From Niabella drilacis (GTDB lineage Bacteria; Bacteroidota; Bacteroidia; Chitinophagales; Chitinophagaceae), in NCBI RefSeq assembly GCF_900101395.1, contig NZ_FMZO01000011.1:1-64000 (forward strand): a stretch of DNA of 64,000 nucleotides, written 5' to 3'. The notes below the pieces were generated by a model, which was given only the letters and a program-made list of their open reading frames with translations, was not told the DNA's origin and did no database searches. Positions within the stretch are counted from its first letter, which is position 1. Every line of letters begins with the position of its first letter. Shown one piece after another: positions 8,891 to 18,142 of this stretch. Position numbers and translations under genes: made by a program.

Positions 8891-9775
8891 CTAAAAGACA
8901 AGCTTATTTAAATAAGCGGCTCCTTCTTTCACACATTCGATCGGTGCTTTTTCATAAGCTTCCTGTTCCAGGATATAGTGCTGCATTCCTTCTTTACGGG
9001 CTGCTGCAAGGATCGTTTTGAAATCAATGGAACCGGTGCCTACAATAACACTCAGGTTAGGTTCACCCTGTTTGGGCGTTACACCTTTTTTACGGTCTTT
9101 AACGTGGCAAAGCCGGAAGCGCCCGCTGTATTTCTTTAACCAGGCAATGGGATCCTGTCCGGCCGTTACCACCCAGTAAATATCCATCTCATAGTCCATC
9201 AGGGCTTTATCGGTATGCTGCATGAAAATGTCCTGTGGAAACTGCCCGTTCTGCAAGCGGAAGCTGTAGTCATGATTGTGATAGGCAAACCGGATCCCGT
9301 TCTTCTTACAGGTTTCACCGGCTTTATTAAATGAATCGGCCAGTCTTTTATAGTCGTCCAGCGATTTCTGCGGCCCTACGTAGGGGCAGATCAGGTAGCT
9401 CATGCCGATTTCAGCGGCTTCAGCGGCCTTGCGCTCAAAATCATGGGTATAATCGCAATGGCTGCTTACGATCTTCATGCCCAGCTCATCCATGTATCGC
9501 TTAAAACCCTTGTTCCCCATACCCCAAAACATGCCCTGTGCACCTTCGTAACTTTCAACCTCTTTATAACCAAAAGCTGCCAGCTGCTTCAGAATGCCCT
9601 TCGGATCTTTAGGAAGGTCATCCCGGAGGCTGTACAGTTGTATGCCTACGGCGGAAATACTCCCGGAGGCTTTTATACGGGAAGAAGCACTACACCCGGC
9701 ATAGAGCGATGGCCCCAGCATCAGTCCCAGCGCTGCACCACCGGATCGTTTCAGGAATTCTTTTCTATTATACAT
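8891..9775 (-). CDS. Sugar phosphate isomerase/epimerase family protein (exported)
   Basis: A 294-residue TIM-barrel protein of the AP-endonuclease-2/xylose-isomerase-like family. The leader 'NRKEFLKRSGGAALGLMLG' resembles a Tat signal and ends in a lipobox-like 'LYAGC', so it may be a periplasmic lipoprotein. Metal-site residues expected for the fold are visible: 'VSSHCDY', 'YHNHDYSF', 'MDIYWV', 'CHVKDR' and the final 'LEQEAYE'. In Bacteroidota such exported barrels accompany DUF1080 proteins in 3-keto-glycoside processing, where some act as hydratases or epimerases. That role is inference. It is the last gene of a four-gene leftward operon, 23 bases after its neighbour. Confidence 0.8.
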   Translation of the reverse strand: MYNRKEFLKRSGGAALGLMLGPSLYAGCSASSRIKASGSISAVGIQLYSLRDDLPKDPKGILKQLAAFGYKEVESYEGAQGMFWGMGNKGFKRYMDELGMKIVSSHCDYTHDFERKAAEAAEIGMSYLICPYVGPQKSLDDYKRLADSFNKAGETCKKNGIRFAYHNHDYSFRLQNGQFPQDIFMQHTDKALMDYEMDIYWVVTAGQDPIAWLKKYSGRFRLCHVKDRKKGVTPKQGEPNLSVIVGTGSIDFKTILAAARKEGMQHYILEQEAYEKAPIECVKEGAAYLNKLVF

Positions 9776-9798
9776 AATTTATACTTTTAGCGGGATCA

Positions 9799-10692
9799 TT
9801 AAACATCACATACAGCAATGGCTTCCTTTAAAGCCTGTTTCCGGTCCTCATCTGTTTTGCCCGTGGGTATGAACTCCTGCGCTACGTACCCTTTAAAACC
9901 GGTTGCTGCAATGGCTTTCATAATAGGAGGGTAATTCAGCTCCTGCAGCTCATTCAGCTCATGCCTGCCCGGAACGCCTGCGGTATGGTAGTGCGCAAAG
10001 TACTGGTGGTTGGAGCGGATGGTGGCAATCACGTTGCCCTCATCTACCTGCATGTGATAAATATCGTAAAGCAGTTTGAAGTTTTCAGAGCCAAGGCGTT
10101 TACACAATGCAACGCCCCAGGCGCTGTGGTCGCACATATAGTCATGATGATCAACCTTGCTGTTGAGCAGCTCCATCACCAATGTTACTTTATTTTTTTC
10201 AGCAATCGACAGGATCTTTTTTAACCCCTGTTCACAGTTCTTTAAACCGGTTTCATCATCCATACCCCGGCGGTTGCCGCTGAAGCAGATCAGGTTCTTA
10301 TAGCCGGCTTTTGCTACATATTCTATATGTTCGGTATAGCTCTTTATGAGCGTACTGTGAAAATTCGGCTCATTCCAGCCATCTACCAGGTTAATTTCAG
10401 CACCATTGCACATGCTGGAGTAAATGCCGTGCTTTTTTAATGTATCCCAGTCTTTGGGCCCTACCAGGTCAATGGCAGCAAAGCCCAGCTCCTTAACCAT
10501 AGCACAAAGCTGTTCCAGCGACAGGCTGCCGTAAGTCCACCGGCACACACTATGATTAATAGTTCCTTTTAAACGCATTTTCTTTTTATTATTATTTAAT
10601 ACCGTGCTCCAGCCGGTTGTAGTTCCGGCAAGGGCGGCTGCTACTGCAATTGTCTGGATCGCTTTCCTGCGGGTGGTCTTTTTCATAAACAT
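9799..10692 (-). CDS. Hydroxypyruvate-isomerase-like TIM-barrel protein (exported)
   Basis: A 297-residue sugar isomerase/epimerase-family protein resembling hydroxypyruvate isomerase-type barrels. The leader 'KKTTRRKAIQTIAVAAALAG' carries a twin-arginine pattern, suggesting export in folded form. Barrel motifs include 'LVMELLNSKVDHHDYMCDH', 'KLLYDIYHMQVDEGNV', 'YFAHYHTAGVPGRHE' and 'GYVAQEFIPTG', which supply the usual Glu, Asp, His and Glu metal ligands. The first ATG overlaps the stop of the upstream permease by one base (TAATG), so translation is coupled. A second ATG two codons in is equally possible. The substrate is unknown, probably a keto- or carboxy-sugar. Confidence 0.8.
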   Translation of the reverse strand: MFMKKTTRRKAIQTIAVAAALAGTTTGWSTVLNNNKKKMRLKGTINHSVCRWTYGSLSLEQLCAMVKELGFAAIDLVGPKDWDTLKKHGIYSSMCNGAEINLVDGWNEPNFHSTLIKSYTEHIEYVAKAGYKNLICFSGNRRGMDDETGLKNCEQGLKKILSIAEKNKVTLVMELLNSKVDHHDYMCDHSAWGVALCKRLGSENFKLLYDIYHMQVDEGNVIATIRSNHQYFAHYHTAGVPGRHELNELQELNYPPIMKAIAATGFKGYVAQEFIPTGKTDEDRKQALKEAIAVCDV

Positions 10693-11924
10693 TATTGAGG
10701 AAGTTCCGCAGCTTTTGATTTATCGCGGAAGAGCAATGCGAATAAGATCATTACCACGGCGGCAATGCCTGCAGGGATCAGCCATACCATTTTCCAGTCC
10801 GGCGTGCCCGCTGCTGTTTTGTATTGCTCCGAAATAAAACCGGCTACCCAAAAACCGATCAGCATACCTACCCCGTAAGTGGCAAGGGTAATGAGCCCCT
10901 GGGCCGAGCTTTTATATTTTTCACCGGCCTTGGCATCGGTATAGATCTGACCGGAAACAAAGAAAAAGTCATAGCAAACTCCATGCAGCACAATACCGGT
11001 AAGTAACATAAAAGCCAGTTCCCCGGCATTGCCATAGGCAAATAAGGTGTAGCGGATCACCCAGGCCAGCATCCCTACAAGAATGGTATTTTTAAACCCG
11101 AAGCGCTTAAAGAACACGGGGAGCAGGAGGATGAACAGCGCCTCGGAAACCTGGCCCAATGCCATTTTTCCGGTTGCATTCTCCAGCCCGATGCCGGTAA
11201 GGAAGGGGTTGGCATTCTGATAGTAGAAGGCCAGCGGGATACAGATGGCGATTGAGGCAATAAAGAAAAGCAAAAAGTTCGGATCTTTTAAAAGTTTTAA
11301 AGCATCCAGCCCCAGGATCTGCGAAACACTGGCATTGCCTTCTGCTTTCTTAGGCGGCGTTTTGGGAAGTGTAAAACTGAAGAGCCCGAGTACGCCGGCA
11401 GCAACAGCTGCCATCAGGAAGGTATTCTTTAATGTGCCGTCTGCTGCATTATTTTGTACGTTATCCCATTTAAGCCAGCTGATCAGCAAACCTGCCAGGA
11501 TCCAGCCAATGGTTCCGAATACCCGGATATTGGAAAATTGTTTTTCCGGATTGCTCATTTGGCGGAAAGAAACCGAATTAACCAATGCCAGGGTAGGCAT
11601 ATATACGATCATGTAGCCAAAGGTATAGGGGTAAAATGCGCTTACATCAGGAGCTTTATACATCATATACATCAGGATGGCCCCGGCAATATGCAAAACT
11701 CCCAGGATCCGCTCTGCGTTAAAGAAACGGTCGGCGATCAACCCTATAATGAAAGGTGCGATGATGGCGCCATAGGACTGGGTGGAAAACACTTTTGCAC
11801 TATCCAGGCCATCGGCTCCCAAATTGGTTCCCAGGTAAGTACCCAGGGTCACAAACCAGGCCCCCCATATAAAGAACTCCAGGAACATCATAACGGATAA
11901 CTGCACTTTGACGGACGATTTCAT
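10692..11924 (-). CDS. MFS transporter, nucleoside:H+ symporter-like
   Basis: A 410-residue inner-membrane permease with about 12 transmembrane helices. The opening 'LSVMMFLEFFIWGAWFVTLGTYL' and 'FSTQSYGAIIAPFIIGLIADRFF' are characteristic of the NupG/XapB-like nucleoside:H+ symporter group of the major facilitator superfamily. Bacteroidota members often sit in sugar-isomerase/DUF1080 clusters, so the real substrate here may be a sugar derivative rather than a nucleoside (inference). The stop overlaps the next start as TAATG, and the gap to the upstream permease is 61 bases. Confidence 0.8.
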   Translation of the reverse strand: MKSSVKVQLSVMMFLEFFIWGAWFVTLGTYLGTNLGADGLDSAKVFSTQSYGAIIAPFIIGLIADRFFNAERILGVLHIAGAILMYMMYKAPDVSAFYPYTFGYMIVYMPTLALVNSVSFRQMSNPEKQFSNIRVFGTIGWILAGLLISWLKWDNVQNNAADGTLKNTFLMAAVAAGVLGLFSFTLPKTPPKKAEGNASVSQILGLDALKLLKDPNFLLFFIASIAICIPLAFYYQNANPFLTGIGLENATGKMALGQVSEALFILLLPVFFKRFGFKNTILVGMLAWVIRYTLFAYGNAGELAFMLLTGIVLHGVCYDFFFVSGQIYTDAKAGEKYKSSAQGLITLATYGVGMLIGFWVAGFISEQYKTAAGTPDWKMVWLIPAGIAAVVMILFALLFRDKSKAAELPQ

Positions 11925-11985
11925 ATTACTGCTTTAGAAGATGTATTTTAATTGAGTGAAAAGGTAAGGGACTGTAGGAGACCGG

Positions 11986-13266
11986 TCAGGCTGCCTGGAG
12001 CTGCTTATTTTTATTACGAATATAGATGTTTAAGCCAATAAAAGCTACGATGAGTATGGCCGGGATGATGAGGGTCGTATTAATAATCTCCGGGCCCGCG
12101 GCCTTATTGGCCTCCGCAAGCGCGTTCTTCATTTCGAGGGTGGCTTCGGGAGCACCGTACTCCTTCAGGTTGGCACCTGCCGGCAGTTTTTCTGCAATCA
12201 GCCGGTCGTATACGCCGCCCATCAGCATCATATATACGGATACGGCAAACATGCCTGCGCCGCCCATAAGGTTTAACCCGATGGCACCGGTCTTGGGCAG
12301 GTATTCGGATACAAATCCCAGCATAGTGGGCCAGAAATAGCAAACGCCGGCACCAAAGATCAGCGCACCGGCAAAGATCATATTGCCCGATGTGTTACCC
12401 AGCAGGTAAAGCCCGATGGTAGCTACGATGGCAGACATCAGCAAAACACCCTGGGGGGCCAGCCGCTCCACAATGGGGCCTGCCAGGGCACGGCCGATCA
12501 CCATTACACCGGTAGAAACGGTCAGTACCAGCAATGCATTGTCGGTAATATTCCGCAGCAATACATCGATCCACTGGCCGGTGAACAGTTCCGTGATCGC
12601 TGTTCCAAACATGCAGATAAGCATAAAAATAAACAAAGGGTTGCCCAGCGAGCGATACATTTCTGAAGTAGAAACGCCGCTTGCGACCCGCTCGGTAACC
12701 GGGAATTTCAGCTTAGAGAAAAGGAACCCGTAAATCAGCGTTGGGATCAGCATAATACCCACCTGCACCTGCCAGCTCAGCGCCACCTTGTCGAAGAAAT
12801 AAACAATAAGGGTACCCAATACGATCCCGCCGGGGAACCACAAATGAAAGTGATTCAGTTTGGTGGTTTTATTTTCAGGATACAGCGCCGTAACCAGCGG
12901 GTTGCAGGCTGCCTCCACGGTGCCGTTTGCGATACCAATAAATAAGGTAGAAAAAAACAAGGCCCAGAAAGGGTTGCCGAATTTACCGGAAAATATCGTT
13001 AGCACGATACCTAAAAGATGAAATACAAATGCAAATACCAGCAGGCGCTTCATCCCGATGATGTCCACCACTATACCACCAATGATCACCGCCAGGGGAA
13101 ATCCCCAGAAGGCCGTAGCGGCAATGGTTCCCAGTTCCGCTTTATCCAGTCCAAAATCTACTCCCAGCTTATTTAATATACCCGCCCTGATCCCAAAGGA
13201 GAGTGAAGTTACCAGGAGCGCTAAACAGCTTGCCACAAATAGTTGGGGTCGTTGAATTGATTTCAT
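11986..13266 (-). CDS. MFS transporter, FucP-like sugar permease
   Basis: A 426-residue major-facilitator permease and first gene of the leftward operon. The N-terminal half contains 'TLSFGIRAGILNKLGVDFGLDKAELG'-type sequence, an 'IVVDIIGMKRLL' loop equivalent to the MFS A-motif, and 'GIANGTVEAACNPLVTALYPENKTTKLNHFH', which matches the FucP-type sugar:H+ symporter pattern with a conserved N-H. It likely imports a sugar or sugar derivative made by the periplasmic enzymes of this locus. Two permeases in one operon suggest two products or substrates. Confidence 0.8.
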   Translation of the reverse strand: MKSIQRPQLFVASCLALLVTSLSFGIRAGILNKLGVDFGLDKAELGTIAATAFWGFPLAVIIGGIVVDIIGMKRLLVFAFVFHLLGIVLTIFSGKFGNPFWALFFSTLFIGIANGTVEAACNPLVTALYPENKTTKLNHFHLWFPGGIVLGTLIVYFFDKVALSWQVQVGIMLIPTLIYGFLFSKLKFPVTERVASGVSTSEMYRSLGNPLFIFMLICMFGTAITELFTGQWIDVLLRNITDNALLVLTVSTGVMVIGRALAGPIVERLAPQGVLLMSAIVATIGLYLLGNTSGNMIFAGALIFGAGVCYFWPTMLGFVSEYLPKTGAIGLNLMGGAGMFAVSVYMMLMGGVYDRLIAEKLPAGANLKEYGAPEATLEMKNALAEANKAAGPEIINTTLIIPAILIVAFIGLNIYIRNKNKQLQAA

Positions 13267-13309
13267 ACCAATGCTTTCGTTAATGATTTGATCCGAAAAA
13301 ATGTTTAAA

Positions 13310-13321
13310 GGCTAAATGTAC
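13310..13321 (-). promoter_or_regulatory. Half of a 12-bp inverted repeat in the divergent promoter region
   Basis: Reads GTACATTTAGCC on the minus strand, about 45 bases upstream of the leftward permease start. The same 12 bases occur on the plus strand at 13482-13493, about 45 bases upstream of the rightward start. TACATTTA is one base from the TAnnTTTG -7 consensus, so each copy may be the -7 element plus flanking operator bases. Confidence 0.45.
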
Positions 13322-13481
13322 TATTTTTTCATTCTTGAAAATAATAAAGCAGCTTTTTTTTCAACAGTCAGCATAACACACATTCGTATAAAGGATTTTG
13401 ATACAGGTACTCTTCCTGTAACAGAAAACAGGAAAAGTATTTGGAAGCTCCGAAAATCTAAAATGATTCGTTGAAAGTTTT

Positions 13482-13493
13482 GTACATTTAGCC
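13482..13493 (+). promoter_or_regulatory. Other half of the 12-bp inverted repeat
   Basis: GTACATTTAGCC on the plus strand, 44 bases upstream of the ATG at 13537, mirroring the copy at 13310-13321. The symmetry suggests a shared promoter or operator that co-regulates both operons. A good -33 element at the usual distance was not found for either copy. Confidence 0.45.
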
Positions 13494-13536
13494 GGTGTAT
13501 TGCTTCACTAAAAAATTATAAATAAATAACGATAAT

Positions 13537-14592
13537 ATGACAACGCTGAAAGGCCCTGGTATTTTCCTGGCGCAGTTTGCCGGAGACAAAGCTCCGTTTA
13601 ATACATTAGAGTCCATATGCACCTGGGCCGCATCGCTTGGGTTCAAAGGGGTACAGATCCCTACGAATAACGACCAGTTCATCGATCTTCAGAAAGCAGC
13701 GGAAAGTAAGACCTATGCGGATGAGATCAAAGGCATCGTGAATGCATGTGGTATGGAGATCACGGAGCTCTCCACGCATTTGCAGGGGCAGCTGGTGGCC
13801 GTGCACCCGGCTTACGACCTGCTGTTTGATTCTTTTGCACCGGAGCAGGCACGTAATAACCCAAAGGCCCGTACCGAATGGGCCATACAACAAATGAAAT
13901 ATGCTGCAAAAGCTTCGCAGAATCTTGGGCTGAATGCACATGCTACTTTTAGCGGTTCTTTATTATGGCATGTTTTTCATCCGTGGCCACAGCGGCCTGC
14001 AGGGCTGGTAGAAGAGGGCTTTACAGAACTGGCCCGGCGCTGGACCCCCATCCTGAATGCTTTTGACGAGAGTGGCGTGGATGTATGCTATGAGATCCAC
14101 CCGGGGGAGGACCTGTTCGACGGCGACACCTACGAGATGTTCCTGGAAAAGGTAAACAACCATCCCAGGGCCTGCCTGCTGTATGATCCCTCGCATTTTG
14201 TACTGCAATGCCTCGATTATATTGAATACATCGATATCTTCCACGAACGCATTAAAGCGTTTCATGTAAAGGACTCCGAATTCAACCCCACGGGCAGGAA
14301 AGGCGCGTTTGGCGGATACCAGCCCTGGTTAAAAAGAGCCGGGCGTTACAGGAGCCCGGGCGATGGGCAGGTGGATTTTAAGACCATCTTCTCAAAGCTT
14401 GCGGAATATGATTTTAAGGGCTGGGCGGTTATGGAATGGGAATGCTGCCTGAAGCACCCCGAAGACGGGGCAAGGGAAGGCGCCCAGTTTATTAAGGAGC
14501 ATATTATCCGGGTAACAGAAAAGGCTTTTGATGATTTTGCTGCAACCGTAAAAGATGATGCACTAAATAAGAAAGTTTTAGGGATCAATTAA
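13537..14592 (+). CDS. Sugar phosphate isomerase/epimerase family protein (cytoplasmic)
   Basis: A 351-residue TIM-barrel protein without a signal peptide, longer than the two leftward barrels. Metal-site motifs are 'ELSTHLQGQLVAVHP', 'VCYEIHPGEDLFDG', 'LLYDPSHFVLQ', 'KAFHVKDSEF' and 'AVMEWECCLK', giving Glu, Asp, His and Glu ligands. Close relatives in Bacteroidota are annotated as sugar phosphate isomerase/epimerase and lie beside Gfo/Idh/MocA dehydrogenases and DUF1080 proteins. It is the first gene of the rightward operon and is probably the cytoplasmic counterpart that handles the imported sugar. The exact reaction is unknown. Confidence 0.82.
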   Translation: MTTLKGPGIFLAQFAGDKAPFNTLESICTWAASLGFKGVQIPTNNDQFIDLQKAAESKTYADEIKGIVNACGMEITELSTHLQGQLVAVHPAYDLLFDSFAPEQARNNPKARTEWAIQQMKYAAKASQNLGLNAHATFSGSLLWHVFHPWPQRPAGLVEEGFTELARRWTPILNAFDESGVDVCYEIHPGEDLFDGDTYEMFLEKVNNHPRACLLYDPSHFVLQCLDYIEYIDIFHERIKAFHVKDSEFNPTGRKGAFGGYQPWLKRAGRYRSPGDGQVDFKTIFSKLAEYDFKGWAVMEWECCLKHPEDGAREGAQFIKEHIIRVTEKAFDDFAATVKDDALNKKVLGIN

Positions 14593-14628
14593 TATCTTTA
14601 TAAAAAATTTCAAACAAACAGACAGAAC

Positions 14629-15030
14629 ATGAAGAAAATTATTTTATCTGCGGTCATACTGGCAACGGTTGCTGCGGCATGTGGCGGAGGTGAAGAAAAG
14701 AAAGCGGAAGGAGCAGGCTCCGAAACCACTACCACCGAAAAAAAGAACGATGCTTCCGCTAATCCGGATTACCAGGCGGGATTGGCCCTGGTAGGCCAGT
14801 ACCAGTGTATTACCTGTCATAAGATCGATGAAAAATTAACAGGTCCGGCGTACCGGGATGTGGCTAATAAATATGCAGGAGCCGATGATGCAACGATTAC
14901 CAAGCTGGCTCAGAAAGTGATCTCCGGCGGAAGCGGAGTTTGGGGCGAAGTACCGATGACCCCGCATCCGAATGTATCCGAAGCGGATGCCAAAACTATG
15001 GTAAAGTATATTTTGTTATTAAAAAAATAA
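14629..15030 (+). CDS. c-type cytochrome lipoprotein
   Basis: A 133-residue monoheme cytochrome c. The lipobox is 'VAAAC' near residue 20. A Glu/Lys/Thr-rich linker of about 35 residues (to about 48) is followed by the heme domain. The heme site is 'QYQCITCHK' (CxxCH) and the likely axial Met lies in 'GEVPMTPHP'. It should sit in the periplasm on the inner or outer membrane and carry electrons. In this setting it may take electrons from a sugar-oxidising dehydrogenase that makes 3-keto sugars (inference; no such dehydrogenase is adjacent). It lies 36 bases after the isomerase and 18 before the DUF1080 gene. Confidence 0.88.
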   Translation: MKKIILSAVILATVAAACGGGEEKKAEGAGSETTTTEKKNDASANPDYQAGLALVGQYQCITCHKIDEKLTGPAYRDVANKYAGADDATITKLAQKVISGGSGVWGEVPMTPHPNVSEADAKTMVKYILLLKK

Positions 15031-15048
15031 CCCTGTTAAACGTTCAAT

Positions 15049-15783
15049 ATGACAAGAACCTTTTTGATTGCAGCGGTCCTGGGCATTACCGCGTATTCCT
15101 GTTCGGGCCAGAAACAAACTCCAACCAGCGATGCTCCTGCAAATACCCTGAGCAGGAAAGAAAAAGCCGCGGGGTGGAAATTGCTGTTTGATGGTAAAAC
15201 AACTACCGGATGGCATAACTATGGTAAGGACGCCGCAGGTACTGCCTGGCAGGCGGTGGATGGTACCCTGCAGCTGGACGGGAATGCCAAAGATGGAAGG
15301 GGCGACCTGATCAGCAATGATGAATATGGGAATTTTGAGCTGCAGCTCGACTGGAAGATCTCCCAGAACGGTAACAGCGGTATTTGTCTTTATGTGATCG
15401 ACAACAAAGACAAATATAAATATATGTGGTACACAGGACTTGAAATGCAGATCCTGGATAATGACGGCCATCCCGATGGTAAGATTACCAAACACCGTGC
15501 AGGAGACCTGTATGATCTCATAAAGAGCAGCAGCGAGCCGGTAAAGGCCGTAGGAGAATGGAACCATGTAGCCATCAAGAGCCTGAATGGTAAACTGGAT
15601 TTTTATCTGAATGGCGTTCATATCGTAGACACGCATCTGTGGGACGACAACTGGCGTACGCTGGTGGCCGGAAGCAAGTTTAGGGATCTCCCGGATTTTA
15701 CCGCCTTTAAATCGGGACATATCGGTTTGCAGGACCATGGCAATACAGTATGGTTCCGCAATATCAAAGTAAGAAAGTTATAA
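15049..15783 (+). CDS. DUF1080 (3-keto-disaccharide hydrolase-like) lipoprotein
   Basis: A 244-residue lipoprotein with lipobox 'AYSC' near residue 20. It has a concanavalin-like beta-sandwich of the DUF1080 family: 'GWKLLFDGKTTTGWHNYG', 'GDLISNDEYGNFELQLDWKI', 'GNSGICLYV', 'TGLEMQILDN', 'AGDLYDLI' and 'WNHVAIKSLNGKLDFYLNG'. Characterised relatives act on 3-keto-glycosides made by oxidation of disaccharides or glycosides. The gene follows a cytochrome c and precedes a beta-galactosidase, consistent with periplasmic glycoside breakdown. The sugar substrate cannot be read from sequence. Confidence 0.85.
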   Translation: MTRTFLIAAVLGITAYSCSGQKQTPTSDAPANTLSRKEKAAGWKLLFDGKTTTGWHNYGKDAAGTAWQAVDGTLQLDGNAKDGRGDLISNDEYGNFELQLDWKISQNGNSGICLYVIDNKDKYKYMWYTGLEMQILDNDGHPDGKITKHRAGDLYDLIKSSSEPVKAVGEWNHVAIKSLNGKLDFYLNGVHIVDTHLWDDNWRTLVAGSKFRDLPDFTAFKSGHIGLQDHGNTVWFRNIKVRKL

Positions 15784-15802
15784 TTCAACACATACCGGGT
15801 TC

Positions 15803-18142
15803 ATGTACGCTCACCGAAGATTCAGCCGTGTACTGATTCTTGCGTTGTCCTTATTGTTTTTACAGGAAGGAGCAACAGCGCAGCAGGCACGATCAGCATT
15901 TGCCATTGGCGACTCCAGTTTTTTACTCAACCAGAAACCATTTGTGATACGATGCGGTGAGATGCATTATACACGTATGCCCAGGGCATACTGGCGGCAC
16001 CGGCTGAAGATGGCAAAGGCCATGGGGCTGAATACGGTATGTGCTTATCTCTTCTGGAATTTTACGGAAAGAGAGCCGGGCAACTTTAACTGGAGCGGCC
16101 AGGCCGATGCGGCAGAGTTTTGCCGTATAGCGCAGCAGGAAGGGCTTTATGTGATCCTGCGGCCGGGGCCTTATTCCTGTGCAGAATGGGAGTTTGGCGG
16201 CTTCCCCTGGTGGCTGCTTAAAGACAAGGCAATGCAGGTACGCACACAAAATGCGCACTACCTGGAAGCCTGCAAACGTTACCTGATGGAAGTGGGCAAA
16301 CAACTGGCGCCCCTGCAGGTTGACAAGGGGGGAAACATCCTGATGGTGCAGGTAGAGAACGAATACGGAAGCTTTGGCTCCGACCGGGAATATATCGGTA
16401 AGATACGCGACTTTTTAAAAGAGGCTGGCTTTACGGTTCCTTTTTTTACCTGCGACGGACCGGTACAGTTAAAAAATGATGTACGCCCGGACATTTTTGC
16501 TGCAGTCAATTTTGGCGGTAACCCCGAAGCTGGTTTTAAAGCATTGCGAACCGTACAGGCGCACGGCCCCCTGATGTGTGCAGAGTACTACCCGGGCTGG
16601 TTCGACAGCTGGGGACGTCCGCACCATACCGGCTCCAGCCAGCGGGTTATTGATGAGCTGAAATGGATGCTGGATCACCAGGCATCATTCAGCATTTACA
16701 TGGCGCATGGGGGCACTACTTTTGGTACTTTTTCCGGAGCCAATGCCCCGCCATACCTGCCGCAAACCAGCAGTTATGATTATGATGCCCCCATTAATGA
16801 AGCGGGTAATGCCACTTCCAAGTTCTATGCCATACGGGAGCTCCTGGGCAAATACCTGCAGCCGGGAGAAACGCTGCCTGATGTGCCGGAGGCCACGGAA
16901 GCCCGGTCTTTGAGTCCCATCCGTTTTACGGCAACCGCTCCTTTATGGAACAACCTCCCGCCGGCTGTTGCGGCAGATACGGCAATGCTGATGGAGGACC
17001 TGGACCAGGGATATGGCGCGGTGCTTTATGAAACCCTGCTTCCGGCAGGAGGAACAGCTTCCGTTCAGTTTGCCGATATACACGATTATGCCATAGTGTA
17101 CCTTAATAAAAAACAGGTGGGTACCATGGACCGGCGTAAAGGGAACTTTACCCTCAATATTCCCGCACGTGCAAAAGCAACACCGCTGCAGATCCTGGTA
17201 GAAGCCACGGGAAGAGTCAATTACGGCTATTTGATGCATGACCGGAAGGGCATTCACGGAAAGGTGATCCTGGATGATGGTAAAACAAAAAAAGAGCTTA
17301 AAGGATGGAAGAACTATCCCATCGGGCTGGGGGATAAGACCCTCCCGGTAACGTATACCGCGCTTTCCAAAGCAGGGCAACCGGGAGCCGCTTTTTACAA
17401 AGCCACTTTTGAAGTAAACGAGTTAAAAGATACCTATCTCGATCTCCGGAAATGGAATAAGGGGCTGGTATGGGTAAATGGGATCTGCCTGGGCCGGTAC
17501 TGGAATATTGGCCCTACGCAAACTATGTACCTTCCCGGGTGCTGGCTGAAGAAAGGAACCAATGAGATCGTAGTCTTCGATCTCCTGGGCCTGGCCCGTC
17601 CGGAACTGCACGGACTGGATAAGCCCATCCCGGATTCGGTAACAGAAAAGCGCGCCCAGGCTCATAAAAAGGCCTCACAAAAATGGACCGCTCCCGCTTC
17701 CGGTGCTTACCACAGCGGCGCATTTGAAGATAGCAAAGAATGGCAAACAGTTTCCTTCAAGCCGGTAACGGCAAGATATTTTTGCCTGGAAGCTTTAAAT
17801 GAATTTAAGAACCAGCCCTATACTTCCGCTGCGGAGATCCAGTTGCTGGATGCAGATGGTAAGGAGATCCCGCGCAGCGCCTGGAAAGTAATGTTCGCCG
17901 ATAGTGAAGAGGTAGATGGTGACGACGGCAACGCAGCCAATCTCTTTGACCTTCAGTTTACAAGTATCTGGCATACCGAATGGCAGGACCGGAGTCCTAA
18001 ACATCCGCACCAGGTAGTGATCGATCTTGGCAAGGCCTACAAAGTAGCCGGGCTGAAATTGCTCCCCCGCCAGGATAATCCCAACGGGCGCATCAAAGAT
18101 TACCGGCTCTATTTTTCAGCTACACCGTTCAAAGGCCTGTAG
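15803..18142 (+). CDS. Beta-galactosidase, GH35, with C-terminal F5/8-type domain
   Basis: A 779-residue secreted glycoside hydrolase that removes terminal beta-galactose. A signal peptide (about 1-26, 'TAQQA') precedes the GH35 TIM barrel (about 30-350). 'VENEYGS' carries the acid/base Glu (about 187) and 'CAEYYPGWFDSWG' the nucleophile Glu (about 261). Beta-sandwich domains follow, with 'LDLRKWNKGLVWVNGICLGRYWN' (split) typical of GH35 jelly-roll domains. The last part, about 620-775, resembles an F5/8 type C (discoidin) carbohydrate-binding domain. It is the last gene of the rightward operon and starts 20 bases after DUF1080. Confidence 0.92.
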   Translation: MYAHRRFSRVLILALSLLFLQEGATAQQARSAFAIGDSSFLLNQKPFVIRCGEMHYTRMPRAYWRHRLKMAKAMGLNTVCAYLFWNFTEREPGNFNWSGQADAAEFCRIAQQEGLYVILRPGPYSCAEWEFGGFPWWLLKDKAMQVRTQNAHYLEACKRYLMEVGKQLAPLQVDKGGNILMVQVENEYGSFGSDREYIGKIRDFLKEAGFTVPFFTCDGPVQLKNDVRPDIFAAVNFGGNPEAGFKALRTVQAHGPLMCAEYYPGWFDSWGRPHHTGSSQRVIDELKWMLDHQASFSIYMAHGGTTFGTFSGANAPPYLPQTSSYDYDAPINEAGNATSKFYAIRELLGKYLQPGETLPDVPEATEARSLSPIRFTATAPLWNNLPPAVAADTAMLMEDLDQGYGAVLYETLLPAGGTASVQFADIHDYAIVYLNKKQVGTMDRRKGNFTLNIPARAKATPLQILVEATGRVNYGYLMHDRKGIHGKVILDDGKTKKELKGWKNYPIGLGDKTLPVTYTALSKAGQPGAAFYKATFEVNELKDTYLDLRKWNKGLVWVNGICLGRYWNIGPTQTMYLPGCWLKKGTNEIVVFDLLGLARPELHGLDKPIPDSVTEKRAQAHKKASQKWTAPASGAYHSGAFEDSKEWQTVSFKPVTARYFCLEALNEFKNQPYTSAAEIQLLDADGKEIPRSAWKVMFADSEEVDGDDGNAANLFDLQFTSIWHTEWQDRSPKHPHQVVIDLGKAYKVAGLKLLPRQDNPNGRIKDYRLYFSATPFKGL

